Source: Thereva unica
Lineage: Eukaryota; Arthropoda; Insecta; Diptera; Therevidae
Assembly (NCBI GenBank): GCA_949987705.1
Contig: OX465282.1
Location: 81,394,070 to 81,458,069 of the forward strand
Direction: 5' to 3'
Length of the DNA stretch: 64,000 bases
In this document: positions 38,621 to 47,470 of the stretch, piece after piece
How the letters are laid out: each line of letters starts with the position of its first letter
How positions within the stretch are numbered: the stretch's first letter is position 1
Program-made: the position numbers and the translations under genes
The notes under the pieces: generated by a model
What the model was told of the DNA's origin: nothing
The model's database searches: none
The model's input: the letters and a program-made list of their open reading frames with translations, nothing else

Positions 38621-38783
38621 CACGAAAAGTTAGTTGAATATGCATGAAACTAGCACTGATCCTAAAAGGAAACACTATAGTGACTTGACACTGGCACAGA
38701 TTGAAAACCGGGTATTTGTTTATGGTATATGTATGAAATGCACAAAAATAAAATTGCACAGAAACAAGACTAGGGGAACAAGA

Positions 38784-39020
38784 TCAAAAAGTGAAAACTG
38801 CCGAACTGTCACCGGGGAAACTGTGGGGTGGGTTGGAGGGAACTGAGAGCAGATCATTAATGAATATTAGAAATAGAGCAGGTGAGACGATTGGTCCTTG
38901 GGGAACGCCGGCCGAGATGGAGTGTTGGTTGGATTCAACGCCATCCAAAACTACCTTGATTGAACGGCCAGAAACAAAGCTCTCAATCCAGTTCACACGA
39001 ACTGAGTCTATACCGACTGA
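38784..39020 (-). pseudogene. LINE reverse transcriptase fragment of another family
   Basis: About 75 codons on the minus strand read VNWIESFVSGRSIKVVLDG, AGVPQGPIVSPALFLIFIND and HSFPGDSSA. These are the RT motif 4-5 region, with the FADDS box degraded to FPGDSS. Loss of the catalytic aspartate pair shows it is dead. It is directly joined to an RTE 5' end at 39020. Confidence 0.75.
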
Positions 39021-39238
39021 AAATTCTGTTTTGTGGCGCAGAGGCTCGCCATTCGCCCGTCTCCTGTTAGCTCCTTCCGAACAAGTACCCCAAGGAGCAC
39101 CGCGGTAGGTGGGACTAGGACTTGCTCACAGGTCTGCTAGCTGTTTGTCTGCAATGAAACTTCTCGGGTTTTAATATAAGTGACAATCGTGTGTCAGCAC
39201 CTTCCGAGATCTTTGTTAGCCGTTTGCTCCATTGGGTG
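39020..39238 (-). repeat. Orphan 5' end of an RTE-like LINE
   Basis: Matches 30850-31060 throughout (CTGTTTTGTGGCGCAGAG, CGCCATTCGCCCGTCTCC, CAAGTACCCC, CAGGTCTGCTAG). The match stops just inside GTCGGT. The coding region is missing, which is unusual for LINEs, where truncation normally removes the 5' end. Confidence 0.8.
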
Positions 39239-39998
39239 GGTAATTTTATATTGTTACAAAACTCTTCAAATATCAAAATGGTGAGCTTTGCGCTAGGGTT
39301 TGAAACTATTTTCTAGGGATTTCTGGGTAGACTCATAAACAATTTCTTCTGAGGATATGATTAAGATTCTATCTATTATAGGTCTATCTATGATTAAATT
39401 CTGAGGCTGGCGAAATCAGATTTCTGCTCAGCACTAATATTGTTGTTATTTTTCACTACGCGGTACAATTTATTTCTCCTATTACGAAGAGACCGAATGT
39501 TTTTGTCAAGCCAAAACTCCGTCAATTTGCGATTCTGCCAATGGTGTTGAAGATAACATCAAAGAATCTAGTAAATAACTCGTCAATATCATCACCATCA
39601 AGTAAATCCTCCCAGTTAATGAGGGATAATTCAGTGCTAATACTGACATTATCAGCATTCCCAAAATCGTAGACTACAGAGTTGTTATAGGAGGCGAGAT
39701 AACTAGTTATTGTAGAACTAAGCTCAACGACCCACGCGGAATGATGTGTAGTATTATTATTATCCTCTTCAGAAGCAGGAAGTACGCTCAAATTCTTATA
39801 GGGGTTGGTGAAGACTAAATCCAACCATTTATCATTTGAATTTGGTTGGCTAATTACCTTTTGTAAGTCGTTACTATAAAGATTGTCGATAAACTTTATA
39901 TCGACGGGGTTTGAAAAGTTAGTCGGAAGTAAATAACTGTTTTCCTCGTCGCGAATAAAAGATATATTAGGTCGATTAAAATCGCCTATGATTAATGT

Positions 39999-41034
39999 GG
40001 GGCTTATTCTGCAATCCGTTTCACGTGAAAGAAACACTTCACCTGCATTTCACTTCATGTTATTAAGTCGATTCTGTGATTCACATGAATCGAAAAAAAA
40101 GTTTCACCTGGAACAAGTGGAACTGAAACTGTCAATCGCTATAAAAATGAAAATTTCAATCTTTATAAAAATAAAATAGTTGTATTTTTGGAGTAATTTG
40201 TTAAAAGATCAATAGTTTTAACATGACATGTGCAGAATTGTGGTTTAGCAGTAGTAATAGGAATAGTGATAGCAAGGATGACTTGGAAATAATATCCTTA
40301 CGACGACGTCGCTAAATAAGAGACAAAGCATTTACAGTTCATATACACTGACTCAAAAATGTGTTGCAATGTTTTGGAAATTAAATTGTTTGTCTTAAAC
40401 TTATCACACAAAGATCGGAAGGCGTATGACTAGGATAATGTAATTTTTACTAAAAACTACATTATCCCAGTCATCCTGCGCCCAATCTTTCTTATTACAC
40501 AAAGAAAGGACAAGGACAAATAATTTAATTTCCAAAATATTGCAACATATTTTTGAGTGAGTGTAACTTATACGAATAGCAGTTTACCTTCTGCCATTCG
40601 GTATCTTTCCTAGTTGGGGGCCCAAGACTTTTTAAGCGCATTGCAGTCTCTTTCCATATTTCCGCGTTCTTTGGTCATAAAATTTTCGGAATACTACTGC
40701 CCTTTTGCTACATGTTTGTGCTTTTCCATTTCACCCAAAAGCACATCAAACTGTTTCCTCTTCGTAACTTTTCAGTATACAAAACCAATCGGAAAATTGA
40801 AAATTCGAGTAAATAATTTTATAAATATGAAATATTCACTTCTTTTCTGCCATTTCGTACATAACTGCCGAAATACAACTTCGTAATAGAGTATTCCCCT
40901 TTGAAAAATTAGGCGAAACCTTTATTCACTTCACAACGAATGTATTGACCTCAGGCGATTTTTTTCACGTGAAACGAATTGGAGAATAAGCCCCAGTATC
41001 TGTTTCACGTGAAACGAATTGCAGAATAAGCCCC
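39999..41034. mobile_element. TIR element with TTTCACGTGAAA palindromes
   Basis: Left end GGGGCTTATTCTGCAATCCG and then TTTCACGTGAAA; right end the inverse, GAATTGCAGAATAAGCCCC, preceded by TTTCACGTGAAAC. The right end is present twice in a 40-bp tandem duplication (about 40961-41040) that includes AGTATC. The interior has relaxed TTTCAC(C/T)TG-like phrases, no long ORF, and a nested MITE at 40346-40563. It interrupts LINE endonuclease coding sequence. No clear target duplication. Confidence 0.75.
40346..40563. mobile_element. MITE, 218 bp, TA duplication
   Basis: Nearly the whole element is a hairpin: CACTGACTCAAAAATGTGTT at the left and the inverse of CACTCACTCAAAAATATGTT at the right. The similarity goes on through TTGGAAATTAAATT and ACATTATCC. 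TA flanks both ends (40344-40345, 40564-40565), so it is probably Tc1/mariner-type. A half copy is at 23569-23690. Confidence 0.8.
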
Positions 41035-41440
41035 AGTATCTTTTATATGACTCACATCGTCAGAGTTTGGAGGAAAGTAAAAAGAACATATGACAATGTG
41101 TTTCTATCCAAACTTTACTCGTACTAAGATATGTTCAAAAGATTGTGACGATGTAGTCGCCATCAGTTCACTTATTAAGGAGTTTTTAACAGCTCTGAGA
41201 ACACCACCTCCTATTAAGAGACCGATAGATATATAGTCTCTATCGCATCTATGAATTTACCAGCTGCCATCCAAGATCTCCTTTTTCAGGAAGGAGTCAT
41301 TCAATCAAGTCACGGTTAACACTAGTACATTGAAGTCACACGATTTGGAGTCGATAAATGGATCAGTTTGCCTCTCATCCCGTTGCAGTTATGATAGAGA
41401 AGCCTTAAGTTATCAGTTGGCTTTGAATGACGGGCTTGGA

Positions 41441-42074
41441 GACGGTTAGAATTTTGGGGAAGCTAGTTGTAGAGCTCTTTTGCTCTTATTTAAAGATTTT
41501 AATTTAGCACAAGGTGCTTGATACCTTGACGTTAGGTAGCGGGTGTCTCTGGTTCTTGTACCGAGACACCAAAATAATTTTAAATGCGCTGAAAATTTAA
41601 ATGTTAATGAAAACACCTTGAAAGTTGATTAACAACTGAACAATTTTATTTCACTCTTAAACAAAAAACGCCAAAAAAAAAAAAAAACAAAACATTAAAA
41701 TTAAAAATTAAAATATTCTGGGAGAGGACAAAATTTTCCCAACAATTAAAATTGCAATGATGGGATTCTGCATTTGTTTTGTCGCTTGAATTCCAAAGGC
41801 TCAGATAACGCAGACAGAATCTGATCCCGCTTTCGTGATAAAATGCATTTTTTAAGCTTTAACATGTATCTATTTTCTAATATTTCAATATGAATGCATT
41901 TTCTTATCGCAATAAAATTACAATTCGCGATTTGAGTTATTTTCAATGCACAAAAGTTTTTCGTAGGTTTTTTGCTCTGGTATTTTTGTTGTTTGTTTTG
42001 CTCAAGAATGTTAGATTCCTAACACCACATAACAGTTCAGAGACTAGGATGATATGGTTTGAGGTGGTTTAACG
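41441..42074. other. Spacer between two LINE relics
   Basis: AT-rich with an A-run near 41672-41686. No supported gene. Confidence 0.3.
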
Positions 42075-43210
42075 CTCTTTTCTAAATCCGTGCTGTTGAT
42101 CGTTAAGAAGTGGGTCAATGACAGGAGCTATTTTGTCGAAAACAAGTTTTTCAAAAAGTTTTAGGATTGAAGAGAGAATGGCAATCCCCTATAGTTGTCC
42201 ACCAAGTGCTTATCGCCTGTCTTATGGATTGCTGTGAGATAGGATGTTTTCCACAAATATTATTTGAAGAGGGAGTAACATTTGTTTTGAGCAGTATTTC
42301 AAGAAACTAGGGGGAAGAGTATCAGGTCCATGACCTTCATTGTTATCAAGACTGTTTAAACCAATCATTATGTCTTGGGTCGTCAAAGACAAATTGCTTA
42401 AGGGTGCTGGCATTTCTGTACATGTAAAGTCAGTGTGAGCTGTACTATTCGGGAAAAAAAACTTTACTAAACCTATCAGCAATCCAACGATTTACCAGAA
42501 GAGTTTGGTTGCCTGATAACTTGACATAAGTCATTGCCATAAAAAGTGTCGATAAGGTTTATATCGATACCATTAATGGCGTTAATTAGAAGACGGTTAC
42601 CTTCCTCGTCGGGGATAAATAAAAGATTGGAACGGTTGAAATCACCCAAAACAAATATGTCGTCGTCACTGCAGATCGAGTAGTTAACTTCATCTAAAAT
42701 ATGAAGTACATCATCATACTTAGATTCGTCAGAAAGGCGGGGTATATAGAAAGTGCCGATGGGTATGATTTTCTTGCCCAATTTAATTCGAACAAAACAT
42801 GCTCGAAAAATTGTGCGTGATTGGTTGTTATTAGTTTACGATTTCAGGAGTCCTTGACGGCTATAAATACTCCACATCCTCTAGAAAGACCGGCGGAGTT
42901 GTAGTCTCTATCTTATCTGTAGACTGTCCAGCAGGAGTCTAATAACTCCTCATTTAGAAACGTGTCATTCAACCACGTATCAGTGATCACGAGTATATTG
43001 AAGAGGCAAGATTTCTAATCGATGTAGAGATCCTTTAATTTTGTACATAACAGTCATACTACGGTGTATAATGTTGTTTTTAGTAGCCATTGTAATGGTC
43101 CCTCGATGCGGTGATACTAGGTTAGAGGAGTAGCAACAATGCTTAGCTCCTGGGGAGAGTAGCGACGTTCGCTTTACTCTGGGGATTTGAGTGGAGTAGC
43201 TTAGAAGCAC
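42075..43210 (-). pseudogene. Jockey-like LINE relic, endonuclease and start of RT
   Basis: Minus-strand pieces follow the order of the 55706-58650 copy. Endonuclease N-terminus (about 43070-42800) is in broken frames. The next frame (42781-42476) has YDDVLHILDEVNYSICSDDD and FVLGDFNRSN. Then 42482-42222 has GLNSLDNNEGHGPDTLPPSF, and near 42200-42080 come IAILSSILKLFEKL and NDQQHGFRK. The copy stops near 42075, before the catalytic RT motifs, so its 3' end is lost. Several stops and frameshifts. Confidence 0.75.
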
Positions 43211-43557
43211 GACTTCGTAATGAGTACTACTGGGTCTGGTTGATGAGTGTCTATTATAAAAGTTCTTAATCTATTTATACTAAAATTAATTAGGTACAAT
43301 TAATCTACATCTAAAATATAGGTCCGCGTCTCAAACACTTGATTCATCAAAATTTTCTATTTAATTTCATGACCCATATGGGCAAAAACGCGGAAAAAGT
43401 CATATGCGTGTCCGGAGCCGATGACCGTTTTAGAGTCGGAAATGAGTACCCAAAAAAAATGTTTTCGGTGGATACCGACCTAGACAACATTTTTCCACAA
43501 AAAAACGGCCATCCAGCCAGCCATAAAGCCCGGCAGATCCCAGAAACTGTGCAAAAT

Positions 43558-44111
43558 GTCCCCTTCGTGGCATGTCCCAACTACAAAAATCCAGATTAAT
43601 TGCGCATATTAAATGGACCAACTTGTGCGATTCGGGATAGGACGTTCACGAATGGTTTTTGGGGCCTACAACTTTGATTTTTTCTCTTTTATCGCAAACC
43701 GGAACGCCAGAATAGAGAACTTACATATATTCGAATTTTGTCCGAAATTTTCCGTTAAAATTGCGAACCGCAGTGCCGCTAGAGCCTGCATGCGTTCGAA
43801 TGTTCTGTTGTGGCTCCCTCTGCTCGGGGGATGTTTCATGAACCTGCAACAATTCGAAAACCCATTCGGCGCGTTCGATTCAGCCCTAACTGTAAAATTC
43901 GCTTGCTCTAAAATTCAAAGTGCAAACGCATATTAAAACAAGTCCCCACCGTGGCAGTCGCGGTTTCAACTTCAAACCGAAAAGAACGCGCCAGAAGTGG
44001 AAAGTTCAAGTTGTTATAAGAAGCTGTGGTCACCGGTAAGCGGAAATTCACTCAGGATTCTTCCTGAACTCAGAAAAGCGATTTGAAGTCAAATAGTCCC
44101 CTCCGTGGCAG
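43558..44111 (+). repeat. Three subterminal GTCCCCTCCGTGGCAG-like motifs (left end)
   Basis: 43558-43572 (GTCCCCTTCGTGGCA), 43942-43957 (GTCCCCACCGTGGCAG) and 44096-44111 (GTCCCCTCCGTGGCAG). A fourth, identical to the third, is at 46517-46532 in the same orientation near the right end. Confidence 0.85.
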
Positions 44112-44305
44112 CTTTTCCGTGTTACCGTGATCTCCAAAAAGTATAGGAAAGAAATAAGTCCTTACAAAATGCCATGGCTGCTCTAAAGAAGAGAATGCAA
44201 CGATTAGTCGTCAAAAATACTCCAGAAAAGCCAGCATTCGAAAAAGAAATTGACAATTTATTGAAAGACTCACAGGCAAATAAAACTCTAATTAAGAAGA
44301 AAATG

Positions 44306-44387
44306 GTAAATAAAAACACCTTATCTGAGCTTTCTCAGCTCCTCCTTACTATTCTTTATTTGTATTGACGTCGTTGTTTTTTAATAG
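44306..44387 (+). other. Predicted intron 1 (82 bp, phase 0)
   Basis: Donor ATG|GTAAAT and acceptor TTGTTTTTTAATAG|ATT. Splicing joins two coding frames that are otherwise out of phase, removing the stop at 44366-44368. The alternative AG at 44394 would give an early stop. Confidence 0.7.
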
Positions 44388-46200
44388 ATTACAGGAGCAG
44401 TTTTGAGTGATCGCATACAAAAAATCTACCAAAATTCCAGGGACCATAAATTGAAACATACTCTTGGGAGAACTTTAGCTAATAAGATAGTTAAAAAATA
44501 CAAGCTCTTGGAAGATTTCAAGAAAATTGTTCCAATCCTCAAGAAAAGAATGTATAGAACAGATACAGTTCAGGAATTTAATATTAGACAACAAAGGGAA
44601 GATTCTCGCATTTTTAAAAAACAAATTACAGATTTCTATTTGAAAAATTGTACAATTGATCCCACTAAAAAACACTGCAAGAAGATCGATGGAGTGATCA
44701 CCCCAAGGTTATATTTGAAAGGTTACATCATTGACTTGTACAGAAAATTCTGTTCGGAGCGAGGTCCAGAGGACCAAATAGGCCTCACTTGCTTCACGAA
44801 ATACAAGCCGAAGAATTGTAGAGCTCCTAAACTCACTGCCAGGGACACTTGTGCTTGTGTAACACATGAGAACTTTTCGCTACGTGTAAAGGCCCTGAAT
44901 TCTGCCAAGATCATTCAGCAAAATTCAGCCCATAAGATAGTTCAGTCGATGACCTGCGATGAAATCAAACCGGAGTGTCTGAGCCGAAGTTGCATCCACT
45001 GTAATCACAAACAAATTTCAATTATTCAGGATGAAAAGAGTCATTTCTTACAAAAAGTGGGTCACCATAAAAGAAAAAAGGATAAATGGTAAAACAGGTC
45101 TAGAAATGGAGGTATCGATCACAAAAATTGAACATTTGTCTGAACAGGGGCAAACCGCCACAGAAACTTTCAAAGATTCGCTTCAAAAGTTCATGGACCA
45201 TGAATTCAGGATCTTCCACCAATATACTCAGATCAATAACCTAAAGAATAATTTAAAAGACTCTGAAGTCTTGATTATGATGGATTTCAGCGAGAACTAT
45301 TCTTGTAAATATAATACCGAGGTACAAGGGGTACATTTTGGAGCTAGTCGCCAGCAGATAACCATTCACACCGGTTATCTGTATCACAGCCGACTAAAGA
45401 AAGGATTTTGCACCATTTCGCCCTCTTTACATCACCATTCGTCAGCAATCATTGCACATTTGAGCCAAGCGCTGAAATTTTTCTCACCGATAATGAAATC
45501 GGTTAAGACAATACATTTTTTATCTGACGGACCAACTGCACAGTACCGTAACAAGTTCTTTTTCTACTTGATTTTACAATGTCTCATGAAATGGCTCCCA
45601 CAGATTGAAAATATGACATATAACTTCAGTGAAGCAGGACATGGCAAAAGTCCCTGCGATGGCATGGGCGCAGTTTTAAAAAGGATTGCTGACGATGAGG
45701 TAAAATATGGACGGGACATTAATAATTTTGAGGAATTCCATCGGACTTTACTTGAGAAGAGCCCAGACTTGTATATAGGCGAGGTGTCTGCAAGCCAGAT
45801 CACAGAAATAGCAAATCTTCTCAAAAATATCACATTGAAGCAATTTAGCGGCACACTCAAAGTCCACCAGTGGACCTGGAGTCGAACAGATTCAACTAAA
45901 CTTCATTTCAATTCACTTACATGCTTTGAATGTTCACCAGGCTCGAGTTGTATCTAGTCATTTTAATCTTGGGCAACTTGATTACAATCAAAATAAAAGC
46001 CAGCGTCAAAAGGCAACGATAGCAATATCCGCTCAGACCGCTACAGCAACAACAGAATCAGCCGATATGGGTCCATCCACTTCGGCATTCGTGCCTCCAA
46101 AACAAGTAAAACCAAATAAAACCAAAAATGTAAAAAGAAAACTGATTTTTATAACTGCTTGTGAAAGTGCACCGATTACAAGAAAAAGCAGCAGGTACAG

Positions 46201-46264
46201 GTAACACAATTTCACTTAAATAATCATCTCAACTTCAATGTTTATATTCTTTTATGTTTTCTAG
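46201..46264 (+). other. Predicted intron 2 (64 bp, phase 2)
   Basis: Donor TACAG|GTAACA and acceptor TATGTTTTCTAG|AGCTTC. It replaces an immediate TAA by ten further codons. Confidence 0.55.
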
Positions 46265-46945
46265 AGCTTCAAAGGTTGCCAGAAACGAAGACTAAAGATT
46301 TTCTTCAATTTAAAGATTTTCTTCAATTGAATATTTCTATTTTGAGTTGTAAAAATTAACCAATGAACAATACATAAAGAACTTATCTTTCTTCCAATGT
46401 ACATTTGAACTTCTTTTTGACTTCAATAATGGGTTGCAACCCACAAAAAGCATGAAAAATCTTACACGTTTTGTTTCTGCCGTTTAGAGCAAAAATTACT
46501 AAACTACTCAAAACCTGTCCCCTCCGTGGCAGACAGAAACACAAAAACAACCGTGAGCATGTGGTAGACGGTCGCCTTGTAACCCCTCTAGCAGAAAAGG
46601 GCTTGTTTTGGGGCCATATGGGGGGAGAACCCACAAGAAACTCAGTCGGTATACTTTTTTTTTGCTGGGTTTTGAATGTGCAAATATGCCTTTTTTCGCG
46701 TTTTTGCCCATATAATGAAAGTTTGTTTACAACCCGTAAAGACAGCCGGCGAAAATTACATTTTGTTGGTTTGGAATTATATAGGTAGGTACATATATAG
46801 AATTACGAAAGAAAAGAAATTGCTATTTGATCTAACTTATTTAATTTCTTTATTTAATATTTAAGTCCAAGCAATTATTGAAATCAAAAACACTTTAATG
46901 TATCGTCTATTAAACACTTTACTTTTAACAATTTAACAACTGAAT

Positions 46946-47191
46946 TTATTTACGCGGCGGCGTAGTACTCACTGACTTCAACGATTGTAGGTGATGGTTG
47001 ATGAAAGCGATGAACCCGGGGGTTATTGTCGGCCAATACATGTCAAAACTTCCTATTTTCTCAGTGTACGCATTTCCCAAGAATTGGTTGACCCAATTGT
47101 GTTCGCCGCGTACTTGCACTGCACTTGCACTGGCAACAACGAGCTGTTCACCGTTGAGTTGGAACGTAGAACAGTTATATACATATTTCAT
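46946..47191 (-). CDS. Short unrecognised open frame
   Basis: 81 codons with an even, protein-like composition, including STFQLNGEQLVVASASAV, NWVNQFLGNAYTEKIGSFDM and TPGFIAFINHHLQSL, ending TPPRK. I do not recognise it. There is no signal peptide or membrane segment. A plus-strand frame of similar length overlaps it, so chance cannot be excluded. It lies 235 bp beyond the transposon at 43379-46710 and may be an exon or a piece of another element. Confidence 0.25.
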   Translation of the reverse strand: MKYVYNCSTFQLNGEQLVVASASAVQVRGEHNWVNQFLGNAYTEKIGSFDMYWPTITPGFIAFINHHLQSLKSVSTTPPRK

Positions 47192-47470
47192 ATTCTTATG
47201 AAAATAATAAGTTTCATATTCAAATAAAAATAATAAGTTTAATTATGAATCTGTACACTTTATCTATCTTTATATGGTGTTTTTATTTATTTCATTGATT
47301 ATTATTATCCATTCACGATTTGCTATTTTTGCTTAATTTTTTTGTTTTCTTTTCAAAAGTTTTTACCAATAAGAGGTGTGTAGTTTTTTTTGGTTTATTT
47401 TATGCAAAAGAAATGAATAAGCTATTTTATTTACATATTTATTATTAGTACAGGAAAAATAGTAAAAATA

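Larger units (their letters stand above)
39522..41440 (-). pseudogene. Jockey-like LINE endonuclease relic, split by a TIR element
   Basis: The minus-strand frame 40037-39522 holds IIGDFNRPNISFIRDEEN, IKFIDNLYSNDLQ and WLDLVFTNPYKN, and further NWEDLLDGDDIDELF. This is the C-terminal half of the endonuclease and the linker of the LINE family also found at 55706-58650. The N-terminal part, with degenerate RGMRGK-type and FLNEEI-like sequence, continues at 41040-41440 beyond an inserted TIR element (39999-41034). Reverse transcriptase is missing, and the frame is broken upstream. Confidence 0.7.
44174..46295 (+). pseudogene. Transposase-like gene with DFSENY / SDG / HGK-D-G-KR motifs, two frameshifts
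   Basis: Three exons are proposed. Exon 1, 44174-44305, encodes MAALKKRMQRL and on to IKKKM. Intron 1 is 44306-44387 (GTAAAT...TTTTTTAATAG). Exon 2 is 44388-46200 (ITGAVLSDRIQKIY onward). Intron 2 is 46201-46264 (GTAACA...TTTTCTAG). Exon 3 encodes ASKVARNED and a stop at 46293-46295. The protein has a basic N-terminus, a Cys/His module (CACVTHENFSLRVKALN, then CLSRSCIHC), and a probable RNase H-like core: MMDFSENYSCKY, HFLSDGPTAQYRNK and EAGHGKSPCDGMGAVLKR. Aspartates in the first two motifs and acidic residues in the third could form a catalytic triad. This is inference. From memory, similar motifs occur in repeated uncharacterised invertebrate proteins. Frame shifts near 45040 and 45957 make this copy probably inactive. 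Confidence 0.7.
43379..46710 (+). mobile_element. DNA transposon of unassigned type with spliced transposase-like gene
   Basis: A 3,332-bp element. The ends TGGGCAAAAACGCGGAAAAA (43379) and, inverted, TGGGCAAAAACGCGAAAAAA (46710) are followed by a shared CATAT. TA lies on both sides (43377-43378, 46711-46712). A 16-bp motif GTCCCCTCCGTGGCAG occurs at 43558, 43942, 44096 and 46517, probably protein-binding sites near the ends. One spliced gene (44174-46295) fills the middle. The terminal repeats are short (about 26 bp). Confidence 0.8.

Noticed and set aside
40614..40886. 90-codon frame in the TIR element interior
   Set aside because: No transposase motif, and surrounded by degenerate repeats. 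Probably chance.
43339..43599. Overlapping open frames on both strands at the left end of the 43.4-kb transposon
   Set aside because: They overlap the TIR and subterminal motifs, which are noncoding in most transposons.
46471..46788. 105-codon plus-strand frame across the right end of the transposon
   Set aside because: It crosses the transposon border and the TIR, so it cannot be a conserved gene.
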